Assembly (NCBI GenBank): GCA_022508465.1 | Contig: JAFLVB010000004.1 | Coordinates: forward strand, 1-58,049 | Source: Clostridiales bacterium | GTDB lineage: Bacteria; Bacillota; Clostridia; Christensenellales; Pumilibacteraceae | DNA: 58,049 nucleotides | Direction of reading: 5' to 3' | Shown: positions 34,276 to 43,285 of the stretch, piece by piece | Layout: the number at the start of each line of letters is the position of its first letter | Numbering within the stretch: the first letter of the stretch is position 1 | Notes under the pieces: model-generated | Told to the model about the DNA's origin: nothing | Databases searched by the model: none | Seen by the model: the letters and a program-made list of their open reading frames with translations, nothing else | Translations under genes and position numbers: made by a program

Positions 34276-34359
34276 ACAAGTCCAATAATTAAACCTAACC
34301 GAACAAATAGGAATGTCTAGGTTACTTTTTAAAATCTTAAATTATATAAGGATACACTA

Positions 34360-35799
34360 ATGAAAAAAAGAAAAAAATTTGGCATGTCATTTCTCATGTT
34401 TGCAATTTTTCTTTTGATTTTATCAGTTTTAATTATTGTTGCAAACATACTTTTACAAGAAAATACCGATTGGAAAGCAATTTTAACCAAATTGCTTAAC
34501 GATATATTATCGGTAGCAATTGTCGGCGTTATTGCAACATTTTTTACTAAAATAATTTCCGATAATTTCTTTAAAATCAAACAAAATAACGATAAATTAT
34601 TATCATTTGGAGTTGAAAAAATCGGCGAAGGAAAATCCACCTCTGAGGATATTATAAACTTATTCGGTGATAAGAAAACAAACACCTATCCATCGGAAGT
34701 TAAAATAATGTTCATAACAGGAAACGGCTTTTTTACTAAATTTAAAAAAGATATTATAGAATGTTTGCAAAATTCGGACTGCACTTTAAAAATCCTTTTA
34801 ATGTCCGCTAAAGATGATAATAAGAATTATGTTGGAAGGTGTGAGGCACTTTGTCCACAAAATACAACGTATTACGATCAGCTAATAGTTACAACATTAC
34901 CTATATTAAATTGTATTGCGGAGCAGTTTCCAAACAGGGTTGAAATCCGCTATTATAAAGACGAATATAGATACAATTTTCGTATAGCAAAGTACAGAAT
35001 TAAAGACGGCACGTTTGACAATATGGCTTGGTTAAATGTTCAACCTTTTAATAAAGATGCTGTTGATTTATCCATAGGTTTAACCGGCAGCTGGAATAGT
35101 TCCGATAAAAATTTGGAAGAAAATATGTTTTACCAATTAGATAAAGGATTTGATTTCATTTGGGATAAATATAAACCCGAAACATTACATGATCAAATAA
35201 AAAATATTTTAATAGAAGAAAGTATCATAACTGAAAATGACGACTGGCAAAAGTTCAACTCAAATCATAATAAGTTACCGAAAAATGTAACAGTAAGAAT
35301 GAATATCTATAATTGCGCTAATAGCAACTTTTACAAATATATTGAGTATACTGAATGGAATACAGCTAATGATTGTTGGGTTGCAATTGGCTTTAACCCT
35401 GCAACTTATGATGTAAATGAAATGGATAAAACTAACTCAAAAATATTTGAAGCGTTACAATCAAATTGTGGTAGCTATATTCTTTTGAATCTTTATCCCC
35501 AAGTTTCAGAAAGTATAAACACTTTTGACGAGTTGGATAATGTAAATAAAAAATTCACCCCCGCTCTTTTGAAAATTTTTAATTTGCTTGAATCGCAAAA
35601 TATCAAAACCGTTATTTTTTGGGGTAGGACGGTTTCATATGATGAAAGTTTCGATAAAATATTGAAGAAGATGCAGAAAAAAGGAATTTTATTTAAAACT
35701 GCAAATAACCAAGGATTATTTTATCATCCTGCAAGAGTAGCTATTAAAATCAAAAAGGTTGACAAATCGGATTTTATGTCTTCTTTTAAACTAAATTAA
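34360..35799 (+). CDS. Two-helix membrane protein with PLD-like middle and C-terminal DUF1643 domain
   Basis: A 479-residue three-part protein. Two membrane helices lie at about 9-30 and 45-66, with a basic N-terminus. The middle (about 110-275) resembles the phospholipase-D-like fold seen in some regulator and effector proteins (LKILLMSAKD, VEIRYYKDEYRYNFRIAK, then FDFIWDKY), but no HxK motif is present, so it may be inactive. Residues 325-475 match DUF1643: WVAIGFNPATYD, YILLNLYPQ, VIFWGR and a final LFYHPAR. DUF1643 has no settled function and is often found in mobile or defence regions. I know of no described protein with this combination. AAGGA precedes the ATG; the gene is AT-rich. Confidence 0.65.
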   Translation: MKKRKKFGMSFLMFAIFLLILSVLIIVANILLQENTDWKAILTKLLNDILSVAIVGVIATFFTKIISDNFFKIKQNNDKLLSFGVEKIGEGKSTSEDIINLFGDKKTNTYPSEVKIMFITGNGFFTKFKKDIIECLQNSDCTLKILLMSAKDDNKNYVGRCEALCPQNTTYYDQLIVTTLPILNCIAEQFPNRVEIRYYKDEYRYNFRIAKYRIKDGTFDNMAWLNVQPFNKDAVDLSIGLTGSWNSSDKNLEENMFYQLDKGFDFIWDKYKPETLHDQIKNILIEESIITENDDWQKFNSNHNKLPKNVTVRMNIYNCANSNFYKYIEYTEWNTANDCWVAIGFNPATYDVNEMDKTNSKIFEALQSNCGSYILLNLYPQVSESINTFDELDNVNKKFTPALLKIFNLLESQNIKTVIFWGRTVSYDESFDKILKKMQKKGILFKTANNQGLFYHPARVAIKIKKVDKSDFMSSFKLN

Positions 35800-35897
35800 T
35801 ATTTCATTAATCTAATTTGATTTACGTTTTAATGCCCTTGCGGACAAAAACTCCACCAATTAACAAGAGGATACCATTACGGTATCCCCTTTTATTA

Positions 35898-36200
35898 TCA
35901 TCGTTTGTTCTTATTCATTGTTTGAAGTAGTTTCAGAATTAAATCACATTCCATTTTATCTAATTTATTCAGTTCTTTTATTATATCTTTGTATTCTACG
36001 GGATATGTCATATCTTCGTCGAAAAATTCTCCGAGCGTTATATTGAAATACTCGCAAAAATTTAATAGGTTTTCAAGTGACGGCATATTGTTTCCATTCT
36101 CGATTTGATTAATGTATTCCGAGCTTTGACCGAGTTCAAAGCTCAATTTTCTTGCGGATATTTTGTGCGCATTTCTAATAGAAAATTCGGGAATTTCCAA
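35898..36200 (-). CDS. Short XRE-family HTH protein, possibly N-terminally truncated
   Basis: A 100-residue protein with an HTH_3 domain: KISARKLSFELGQSSEYINQIENG then MPSLENLLNFCEYFNITLGEFFDE, followed by a short helical tail. The family normally has 10-15 more residues before this point. The only available start is a TTG 4 nt after the upstream stop, with no Shine-Dalgarno sequence. It may be translated by re-initiation after the TIGR04076 gene or may have lost its 5' end at a junction. Confidence 0.65.
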   Translation of the reverse strand: MEIPEFSIRNAHKISARKLSFELGQSSEYINQIENGNNMPSLENLLNFCEYFNITLGEFFDEDMTYPVEYKDIIKELNKLDKMECDLILKLLQTMNKNKR

Positions 36201-36204
36201 TTAT

Positions 36205-36522
36205 TCAATCTGCGTCTTCGCTTAGAGTTTCGAGATAGAAACTTACTGGGCGAAAACCGTCGTTACACGATATCATAGCCGACTTTTTATTCTTCATCCA
36301 GCCGTTATAAAAGTCCTCGCCGCCATAGCTAAGCGTCATAACAAACGGGGAAACACTCTCCCAGGCGCTGTCGCAAAAACCGTTTGGCTTAACCCAGCCG
36401 TTTGCAATAAAGACTTGCCCCACACTCATATCGCAGGCGTGCTCGATAGGGTTCTCGAACTTCTCGATAAGGTCGTCGTATCGCGCCATTCGCATAACGG
36501 TGATTTTTACTTTTTTACTCAA
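36205..36522 (-). CDS. TIGR04076 family protein
   Basis: A 105-residue protein matching the TIGR04076 family: KKVKITVMRM, PIEHACDMSVGQVF, CDSAWESVSPFVMTLSYGG and AMISCNDGFRPVSFYLE. Function unknown; conserved Cys residues suggest redox or metal binding. The start is TTG with GAAGGAG 7 nt upstream. It overlaps nothing and leads into the XRE gene. Confidence 0.85.
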   Translation of the reverse strand: MSKKVKITVMRMARYDDLIEKFENPIEHACDMSVGQVFIANGWVKPNGFCDSAWESVSPFVMTLSYGGEDFYNGWMKNKKSAMISCNDGFRPVSFYLETLSEDAD

Positions 36523-36670
36523 ATCAAAACTCCTTCAAAATAAAAAAATGACCTTTACTCCATACATTATAATATATTCAGCGCTAAATCGCAACTATAT
36601 AATTATATGACTTTTTTGTGCTAACGCTTTTGGTAGATTATTCTAGTCCCGTTAGCTGGAGATAAGATAC

Positions 36671-37729
36671 CTACTTAGTATAAAGTATCGACTTAAATAT
36701 TTCAGGCATATATTTCATTAAAACTTGCTTGTTCTTATCCGTTAGCGCAACAAGCATTATTCCTTCTAACTTCATCAGCTCATTAATATTGTTGGAATTA
36801 AAAATAAGATTCTTAAACCACAGACAAAGATACTCTCCATTATGAATCCATTCAAGATGCTTTACTTCCACCTTTTGTAAATTTGACCATTTTTCTTCAA
36901 TGATATTTTCTCTAAACACCGTAGTTGTACCAATTGAATCCGCATCAACTATAATAACTCTTGAAACATATAATAAAACAAGTAAAAAAATTAACATAAA
37001 AACAAACATAAGACTGCCCCCCGCAATAAATAGCGTATCAAATATCTTATTATTATCAATAGATATCATAATAGCTCCTATTATAAAAGCTATCATGCTT
37101 ATACTAAGAGGAATCGCTGTTATTATTATGGCGCCTTTTCCTACCAAATCTCCATACATAAAGAGCTTAGTTTTTTTCTTTGCCGCCTTTCTTTTTTCCC
37201 TATATAAATCTACTTCCTTCTTATCTAAATCATTTATTTTCACATCTAAATTAGCCTTCATATCATCAGGTAGATATTCTCTCAAAATCTTTCTGTTTTT
37301 CTTGGACGGGACTACCATAACTACACCGGTCGTGGAAGTGACATCTTTAAGGGAAAGGGACATACCCTGATTGTTAAAAAATAAGCATATATAAGCCACG
37401 TTACCGCCTCTTCCTCCGTTTACGCGCCTTATTTCTGTTTTTTGTAAATCAGTCCATCGTTCTTGTTTTAAAGTTACATGGAAAAAAAACGATTTAACAA
37501 TTATTGTTTCAGAATCCAAATAAACAGTTGTTTCATTAATCAATGAAATAACTGCAGAAACAACCAATATTAACGCAATCATGCTAATAATCATACCAGA
37601 TATATAAAGACCATCATTCCCATTGGCAAGACTAAGCAAAATAGCCGCCATTACTCCACATACCAACGAAATTAACATAAACGCGATATAAATACTTTCT
37701 CTAAAACTATGTATTTTAACTTTAGGCAT
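36671..37729 (-). CDS. Membrane protein with two copies of a 2TM plus PH-like domain
   Basis: A 352-residue protein made of two similar halves. Each has two membrane helices (about 12-65 and 200-260) followed by a beta-rich bacterial PH-like domain. Matching positions are VYLDSETIIVKSFFFHVTL / VIIVDADSIGTTTVFRENI, ERWTDLQKTEIRRV / EKWSNLQKVEVKHL, AYICLFFNN / EYLCLWFKN and KNRKILREYLPDDMK / KNKQVLMKYMPEIFK. Internal duplication is therefore clear from the sequence. No function is known; related PH-like membrane proteins may bind peptides or lipids. AGGAGAG precedes the ATG. Single gene. Confidence 0.75.
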   Translation of the reverse strand: MPKVKIHSFRESIYIAFMLISLVCGVMAAILLSLANGNDGLYISGMIISMIALILVVSAVISLINETTVYLDSETIIVKSFFFHVTLKQERWTDLQKTEIRRVNGGRGGNVAYICLFFNNQGMSLSLKDVTSTTGVVMVVPSKKNRKILREYLPDDMKANLDVKINDLDKKEVDLYREKRKAAKKKTKLFMYGDLVGKGAIIITAIPLSISMIAFIIGAIMISIDNNKIFDTLFIAGGSLMFVFMLIFLLVLLYVSRVIIVDADSIGTTTVFRENIIEEKWSNLQKVEVKHLEWIHNGEYLCLWFKNLIFNSNNINELMKLEGIMLVALTDKNKQVLMKYMPEIFKSILYTK

Positions 37730-37867
37730 AGCTAATTTCTCTCCTAATCATATATTGGTCACATTATAATTTTATCTCATTTTACTGATTTTGTCAAGGG
37801 CTGCAAATGAATTTGCACTTAGATACTTCTCTATCATTGATAAGCAGCTAACATTTTATAGAGAGTA

Positions 37868-37912
37868 AAAAGACCCTACTTTGCTCTATTTTACTTGCAA
37901 AATAAGGTCTAA
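37868..37912 (-). terminator. Terminator of guaA
   Basis: AGACCTTATTTTGC and an imperfect partner ending in AGGGTCTTTTT, about 40 nt past the guaA stop. Confidence 0.65.
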
Positions 37913-37950
37913 CCTAATTGTTTTTATTATTTCCTACTACTCTAACCTGT

Positions 37951-39474
37951 TTATTCCCACTCGATGGTTGCTGGCGGCTTGGAGGTTATATCGTACACTA
38001 CGCGATTAACCTGCTTAACCTCGTTGACAATGCGGTTGCTGATTTTTTCCAACACGTCAAAGGGGATACGCGCCCAGTCGGCGGTCATTCCGTCCACGCT
38101 GGTAACGCCGCGGAGAGCTATGGTGTAGTCGTAAGTACGCTCGTCGCCCATTACGCCAACGCTGCGAAGATTGGTAAGCACAGTAAAGTACTGCCAAATT
38201 TCGGTATGCAGGTTAGCTTTTTTGATTTCATCTCTATAAATATAGTCGGTCTCGCGCAAAAGGTCGAGCTTGTCCTTAGTTATGTCACCTATAATACGTA
38301 TAGCAAGACCGGGACCGGGGAATGGCTGACGCATAACGATCTCCTCGCTAAGTCCGAGCTCAAAGCCGAGCCTGCGCACTTCGTCCTTAAACAAGTCCCT
38401 AAGCGGCTCAACTATCTCCTTAAAGTCGATAACATCTGGAAGCGCGCCAACATTGTGGTGCGATTTGATTGTTGCCGAATTGCCCTTTCCGCTCTCGATA
38501 ACGTCGGGATATATAGTGCCTTGTACAAGGTAGTCAACCGTACCAATCTTTTTAGCCTCAGCCTCGAATACTCTTATAAATTCCTCGCCTATAATCTTGC
38601 GCTTGCGTTCGGGTTCGGTAACGCCTTGTAGCTTAGTTAAAAATCTCTCCGAAGCGTCAACCTTAATAAGATTCATGCCCATGCCGTCCTTAAAGACTTT
38701 GACAACCTCGTCTGCCTCGTACTTACGAAGCAAACCGTGATCTACAAATATGCAGATAAGGTCGGGGCAAGCCTTGTATACGAGTGTTGCAGCAACCGCG
38801 CTGTCTACGCCGCCGCTGAGCGCACAAAGCACCTTTTTGCCTGCGAGCTTGACCTTAAGCGATTCAATTGCCTCGGCAGCAAAGTTGCCCATAGTCCAAT
38901 CACCGTTAGCACCGCACACTTTATAAAGGAAGTTTTTAAGCATAACCATACCCTTTTGAGTATGCATAACCTCGGGGTGGAATTGCACGCCGTACAACTT
39001 GCGCTCCTCGTTTTCCATAGCCGCAACCGGGCAAGTAGAAGTCTTTGCCGATACGGTAAATCCTGTCGGTAGCTTTTCGATATAATATGTATGGCTCATC
39101 CAACAAACCGAACCGCTCTCTATTCCGTCAAATATAACGCCCTTTTCCTCACACAGGTTCTGCTTGCCGTACTCACGCGGGCCTATTGCAACAGCACCGC
39201 CGTTAAGGTGCGCCATAAGCTGACAGCCATAGCAAATGCCCAAAATGGGTATTCCGAGCGAGAAAATCTCCTTGTCTACCATGGGTGCGCCGCTCTCGGT
39301 TACGCTGTTAGGTCCTCCGGTAAAAATAATACCTATAGGATTCTTTTCCTTAATCTTATCTATGCTTGTGCTAAACGGCAAAAGCTCACAGTAAACATTC
39401 AGTTCACGCACTCTGCGCGCGATAAGCTGATTGTACTGACCTCCAAAATCCAAAACCAATACGGTTTGTCGCAT
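37951..39474 (-). CDS. guaA: GMP synthase (glutamine-hydrolysing)
   Basis: A 507-residue enzyme converting XMP to GMP with ATP and glutamine. The class I amidotransferase domain has the nucleophile Cys81 (GICYGCQ) and the HPE motif (GVQFHPEV). The ATP pyrophosphatase domain has the P-loop LSGGVDS (about 218), and the C-terminal dimerisation domain ends in the family's PPATIEWE. Full length. GGAGG precedes the ATG. Single-gene unit followed by a terminator; no purine riboswitch is visible upstream. Confidence 0.97.
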   Translation of the reverse strand: MRQTVLVLDFGGQYNQLIARRVRELNVYCELLPFSTSIDKIKEKNPIGIIFTGGPNSVTESGAPMVDKEIFSLGIPILGICYGCQLMAHLNGGAVAIGPREYGKQNLCEEKGVIFDGIESGSVCWMSHTYYIEKLPTGFTVSAKTSTCPVAAMENEERKLYGVQFHPEVMHTQKGMVMLKNFLYKVCGANGDWTMGNFAAEAIESLKVKLAGKKVLCALSGGVDSAVAATLVYKACPDLICIFVDHGLLRKYEADEVVKVFKDGMGMNLIKVDASERFLTKLQGVTEPERKRKIIGEEFIRVFEAEAKKIGTVDYLVQGTIYPDVIESGKGNSATIKSHHNVGALPDVIDFKEIVEPLRDLFKDEVRRLGFELGLSEEIVMRQPFPGPGLAIRIIGDITKDKLDLLRETDYIYRDEIKKANLHTEIWQYFTVLTNLRSVGVMGDERTYDYTIALRGVTSVDGMTADWARIPFDVLEKISNRIVNEVKQVNRVVYDITSKPPATIEWE

Positions 39475-39564
39475 AATTGCCTCCGAATTCTATTTTTATT
39501 GACATAGTATAGCATTTTGTCAAGTTATATGCAAGTAAATACGAATAATGCAGAAAAATAAATT

Positions 39565-39900
39565 TTTACCCCCACCACCGCGCCGCTCGTCATTATATTC
39601 CTCGCTCTGCGGAGCCTCCCCCTGCCCCTTTGGGCATAATTAGTACTCTTTAATAAGCGTTCCGTTAGGGGGAGGCCTTTCTTTATTGTTCAATCGCATA
39701 GTAATTACTACCATTACACATCGGTCATAATACGTTGTTCATTGCAAATCTACTGAACTTTAAAAAGAGCCTACCCTTTGGAATTGTTGTTCAGCAGATA
39801 TTGCTTATCAAGGGGGAGGCTGTCCTTAGCCGAGCGAACATCGTGAGCGAACGCCACGAAGTACGAGTGTAGCGTAGTGACTGGTGGGGTAAGTTTGTAA
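39565..39900. repeat. GC-rich dispersed repeats, two modules
   Basis: Module one (39570-39690) has GGAGCCTCCCCCT and AGGGGGAGGCC as inverted arms. Module two (39765-39895) has AGCCTACCCTTTGG, CAAGGGGGAGGCT and the AGCGAACGCCACGAAGTACG phrase. Both match copies at 8.3, 12.0 and 56.1 kb. No gene is seen in 39475-39960. Confidence 0.65.
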
Positions 39901-39965
39901 TACAAAAAAATAAAACAAATTTTAAATTTTGATTGTGAAAGAACGATTTAATATGGTTTACTTTA

Positions 39966-39994
39966 TTGATATTTTAAAATAAACGTGCTATAAT
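39966..39994 (+). promoter_or_regulatory. Promoter of the 40262 gene
   Basis: TTGATA-N17-TATAAT; a leader of about 260 nt follows. Confidence 0.8.
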
Positions 39995-40000
39995 AATTGT

Positions 40001-40216
40001 GCGATGTCATAGTGATTTATACCTCTCCCATAATGAGAGGGTGATTTGTTTATTTTCATATGACTTTTTATGCAAACAATCGGAAAGAATACTGGTAGTA
40101 ATACTGATTCCAGCCCGATTGTTTGTAAGATAAGCAACGGTTTACTATGGCATCGCAACCATTAGGAATCGGTATTCTACAGGTGCCGTTCCTTTTGGGA
40201 GCGGCGCCTCTTTTTA
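40001..40216 (+). promoter_or_regulatory. Structured leader RNA, possible riboswitch of unknown class
   Basis: Visible pairings are GTCATA with TATGAC (about 40005 and 40056), CCTCTC with GAGAGG, GCAAACAATCGG with CCGATTGTTTGT (40073-40127), and AATACTGATTCC (about 40097) with GGAATCGGTATT (about 40168). It ends in a terminator-like stem, AGGTGCCGTTCC/GGGAGCGGCGCCT plus TTTTT, before the 40262 gene. It does not match the T-box, purine, SAM or c-di-GMP consensus that I know. Confidence 0.5.
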
Positions 40217-40217
40217 T
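40178..40217 (+). terminator. Terminator within the 40262 leader
   Basis: AGGTGCCGTTCC pairs with GGGAGCGGCGCCT and is followed by CTTTTTA; the coding start is 45 nt further on, as in attenuators. Confidence 0.7.
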
Positions 40218-40261
40218 ATCAGCAACAGAGAATAAGCCGTGTAAAAATAACAAGGAGAAAT

Positions 40262-40747
40262 ATGTTTTACAAAGATAGTAAATTTTACGGCGAGGACTTT
40301 TCTTTCGCCTTCCCCAACGGGTGTCATATTTGGCTCGATTTTGATGAGCCTGATTTGCAAGTTATTGAGTTTACAAAAAAAGAGCCCAATGTACTTTATC
40401 ATATCGAAGTGGTTTTTGATAAAATATCGAAGGCGACTTCACTTGAAAACAGCCTGCTCGAAAAGATTGATGGTATGGATTGTGAACCGGACAGTCAAAT
40501 CGCACCTATTACACGAGGTCGATCTGGCGTTGCCGCTTACTTTCATAATGCAGTTAGCAATTTTTATGAGGAACGTTATCAAGTCAAAGAGAACAATGAG
40601 GAAATTTTATTAAGCTTTACCATATGGACGTCTCTTTTAGACAATCCCGATTTAAAAGATCAGCTACTCAAGATTAATGACGAAAAATATATTGCCGAGC
40701 ACTTTAAAAAAGTGCCGTGCAAGAGGTACTTGACCTCCCCGAAGTAA
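40262..40747 (+). CDS. Conserved-looking soluble protein of unknown function
   Basis: I do not recognise this 161-residue protein. It has no signal peptide or membrane helix. The alternating beta pattern (FSFAFPNGCHIWLDFDEP, then VLYHIEVVFDKI, then EEILLSFTIWTSLLD) suggests a small alpha-beta fold like DcrB/DUF1795 proteins, but this is only a resemblance. AAGGAG lies 6 nt before the ATG. It is the sole gene behind the structured leader at 40001-40216, which suggests it responds to a ligand or to translation status. Confidence 0.65.
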   Translation: MFYKDSKFYGEDFSFAFPNGCHIWLDFDEPDLQVIEFTKKEPNVLYHIEVVFDKISKATSLENSLLEKIDGMDCEPDSQIAPITRGRSGVAAYFHNAVSNFYEERYQVKENNEEILLSFTIWTSLLDNPDLKDQLLKINDEKYIAEHFKKVPCKRYLTSPK

Positions 40748-40788
40748 AAGAGTTTTTTAACTCTATAGTTTTAACGAAATCATTATAA

Positions 40789-40826
40789 AAGGCCTCCCCC
40801 TCGTTGCCTTTGGCAGGGGGAGGCCT
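40789..40826. terminator. Hairpin between convergent genes, also a repeat copy
   Basis: AGGCCTCCCCCT and AGGGGGAGGCCT form a 12-bp stem around TGCCAAAGGCA-like loop pairing. TTTTAT follows on the minus strand, so it can terminate the ABC operon. It is built from the same CCTCCCCCT module as the intergenic repeats. Confidence 0.7.
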
Positions 40827-40834
40827 ATTATAAG

Positions 40835-40874
40835 GTTAAAAGTTTTTTGCCTACTTTTTTACAAAAAAGTAGGT
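40835..40874. repeat. Stop-codon palindrome, copy 4
   Basis: CCTACTTTTTT and AAAAAAGTAGG arms around GTA. It touches the stop codon at 40875. Confidence 0.85.
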
Positions 40875-42149
40875 TCATCTCACTTCTGTGCTTAAAAACT
40901 GCTTTACTGTTTGACCGCGCAGTTTTATTATGGCGTAAATAAAGAATATCGCGGCGGTTGCGACAACCGTAAAAATTCCTATCCCAAACATGCCGATGAG
41001 CCTCACAAAAGACACACCCATATTGATATCTCTCATCATTATAAGTATGGCGTTGATGACTTTATATCCTGCAAATGTAAGTGCAAACGATAGCGGTATC
41101 GAGATAAGGCAAATAAGCATAAGCTGTAAGAATAGCAGTCCGTACAACCTACGCCTCGAAAGTCCAAACGTAAGGAATATACCGCTCGTACGCGAAAATA
41201 CTTTTATATACTTACCCACCATAAGGAAGACGGTAAGCACAAGCGCAATTATAAGTGCCGACCCTATAATGTAATACAGGTTGTTGGCAAGTATCTGTAA
41301 TCTATCCAAATCCTCTATCCAATCGACAAGTGCAGCCCCTGCATATGTCATATTGGCTTTTCGTAAAACGGATGCCGTTTCATAGTCAAGCCAATCATTG
41401 GGCAGATACGAGTAACGATACTCCCCATTTTCAAAAAGAGGATGATCTTCATGAAGTATAATTCCGACCACAAGTATGGTTTGATGTCCGACAAGCTCAA
41501 AATATTCATTGCGCAAGATTCCCGACACCCCACCGACATAAAACGGCTCCTCTTCCCCTCTGACGTAAAGCGAAACCTCTTTATCCATTACATCCTCGAT
41601 GCTCAAACCGAATGCATTTAGTAGCGGCTCGGATAAAATAGCCTGTTCGGGATTTTCGGGCATATCACCTATAATCATCGAGTCAAGCCCAAATCGACGA
41701 TTTAGCTCGGTATAATCGCGCGGCGTAAAAAAATTGCCGCCCATAGTTGTAATTTTTACATCATCTGTATCTGCCGTCAGTAGCTCGCCATCCAACCCGA
41801 TTGCAAGATATTGTGACAAAAAGTAACTGGGCTTTACGCCATATAATTTAAAAATACGCCCTGTAAAGCTACAAGTAAAAAAGTCAAGGCGCGGACAGTC
41901 GCCGAGATATGTATCAATTAGCTCCTGTTGCTCCTCATCGGGATTGCCATACACATATACATAGTTAGCAGAAACCGCACTCTCCAAAGCCTCCTTGCGT
42001 CTTGCCGTGAGCGCCTGATTGTATATCGTAAACAGGCACACCAAAAAGGCAAGGCAGGCAAATGCAAAGCAGATCTTAAAATTTATCCATTTGTACGAGA
42101 ATATATTTTTAAAAGCTAATTTCAAGAGGTTGCTTCTTTTTTTATTCAT
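40875..42149 (-). CDS. ABC transporter permease (FtsX/MacB-like), second subunit
   Basis: A 424-residue permease. One helix near the N-terminus (about 22-42), a large extracytoplasmic domain (about 50-290) and three C-terminal helices form the FtsX-like layout. The start at 42149 was chosen because GGAGG lies 6 nt upstream; the longer frame starts deep inside the upstream gene. It overlaps the upstream permease by 8 nt. With the 42142 permease and the 43286 ATPase it would form a MacB/LolCDE-type mechanotransducing complex rather than a classical pump. Confidence 0.85.
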   Translation of the reverse strand: MNKKRSNLLKLAFKNIFSYKWINFKICFAFACLAFLVCLFTIYNQALTARRKEALESAVSANYVYVYGNPDEEQQELIDTYLGDCPRLDFFTCSFTGRIFKLYGVKPSYFLSQYLAIGLDGELLTADTDDVKITTMGGNFFTPRDYTELNRRFGLDSMIIGDMPENPEQAILSEPLLNAFGLSIEDVMDKEVSLYVRGEEEPFYVGGVSGILRNEYFELVGHQTILVVGIILHEDHPLFENGEYRYSYLPNDWLDYETASVLRKANMTYAGAALVDWIEDLDRLQILANNLYYIIGSALIIALVLTVFLMVGKYIKVFSRTSGIFLTFGLSRRRLYGLLFLQLMLICLISIPLSFALTFAGYKVINAILIMMRDINMGVSFVRLIGMFGIGIFTVVATAAIFFIYAIIKLRGQTVKQFLSTEVR

Positions 42150-43284
42150 GTTTGACCTCCTGTGCGATTTGGGCATTTGCAATCTTATGCTGATATCCAA
42201 GATAAAGCAGAACAATAAACACAATCATTGCCGCAAAAAGCAAAGCCGGTATTCCAAGATAGAAATGCGATGTAAAAGTTCCACCAAAGAGCGACGTACA
42301 AAGATTGGTAAAATACAAATTAAATGCAATAGAGAGCACCGAGCCAATGACAACGGCTAAAACGACAAGCAGTCCAGCCATTAAACAATACAAAGCCGCT
42401 ATCTTTGCATTTGACGCGCCGAGTAGTTTGAGCCTGCAAATCTGCACCTGCCTTTGACGATAGAATGTCGCCATAAGCGAGTACAGTATAAAGAAGACCA
42501 TTATTCCAAGCACGATGGACATTGCCATAAAAAAGGTCTCAGCAAGGTCTATGTTGTTGTAAAATGCAGTAAACGACGTAAACATCTCAAGCGAATAGCC
42601 TTGCTCGGTAAGACTTTCCGCATTCTTGCGCATATTTTGCGAGCCGGCAAAGTCAAAAAACGCCTCGTCAAGAACAGTATTGTCGGCCATTACAAGATAA
42701 AAGCTGACATGGGGCAGCCGCGCACCCTCTTTTATAAGTTCGTAATCGGACGAGTCTACTATACCTGTTACGGTAAAGCTCATTTCTCCCACCATTAGCG
42801 TACTGCCTATAGTTGCATTTGAGTTCTCGTTGCACCATATGCTGATAAGCACTTCGCCCACCTCTGTTGGAAAACGTCCGTCAATAAGGTCTTGCTCTAA
42901 GGTCGAAAAGTCCGACCCTGCCCGCATTATAATTCCGCGTTTTTCGGTCGTAAATGGATGCGTAGATAAAATTTCCGAAGCGACATAGTAAATAGAGTCA
43001 CCCGTTTCGGACGTGACTGTCACGTCTGTCGTAAGGCCCACTATCCCACCGTAGACAAGGTCACTACCAAGCGAAGCCGCCTCCCCGAGAGAAATATCAC
43101 GCATTGTGTACATGACATACTCGTTATTGTCCAACACGTTGTACATTCCCAGCGGAACGTCAATGCATACCGAAATTACCGACAGCAGTGCGCTGGTAAA
43201 TAATGTAAGTATTAAGCCTATAGCAATAATCGACGATTTCAAAAAGCCGATTTCAAGCTTGATTAGTTTGATTATCGACTTCAT
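42142..43284 (-). CDS. ABC transporter permease (FtsX/MacB-like), first subunit
   Basis: A 380-residue permease with the same four-helix layout: one N-terminal helix (IIAIGLILTLFTSALLSVIS), an extracytoplasmic domain with the MacB-like phrase VGEVLISIWCNENS, and three C-terminal helices. The start lies 1 nt after the ATPase stop. The substrate is unknown; related Firmicute systems deal with lantibiotics, lipoproteins or signalling. Confidence 0.85.
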   Translation of the reverse strand: MKSIIKLIKLEIGFLKSSIIAIGLILTLFTSALLSVISVCIDVPLGMYNVLDNNEYVMYTMRDISLGEAASLGSDLVYGGIVGLTTDVTVTSETGDSIYYVASEILSTHPFTTEKRGIIMRAGSDFSTLEQDLIDGRFPTEVGEVLISIWCNENSNATIGSTLMVGEMSFTVTGIVDSSDYELIKEGARLPHVSFYLVMADNTVLDEAFFDFAGSQNMRKNAESLTEQGYSLEMFTSFTAFYNNIDLAETFFMAMSIVLGIMVFFILYSLMATFYRQRQVQICRLKLLGASNAKIAALYCLMAGLLVVLAVVIGSVLSIAFNLYFTNLCTSLFGGTFTSHFYLGIPALLFAAMIVFIVLLYLGYQHKIANAQIAQEVKHE

Positions 43285-43285
43285 A

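Noticed and set aside
34360-35799. Active phospholipase D domain
   Set aside because: No HxK motif is present; only the general layout resembles the fold, so no enzymatic activity is claimed.
37951-39560. Purine riboswitch upstream of guaA
   Set aside because: The region 39475-39560 is too short and lacks the conserved three-way junction loops.
40001-40216. T-box leader
   Set aside because: The conserved AGGGTGGNACCGCG antiterminator sequence is absent and the gene downstream is not an amino-acid gene.
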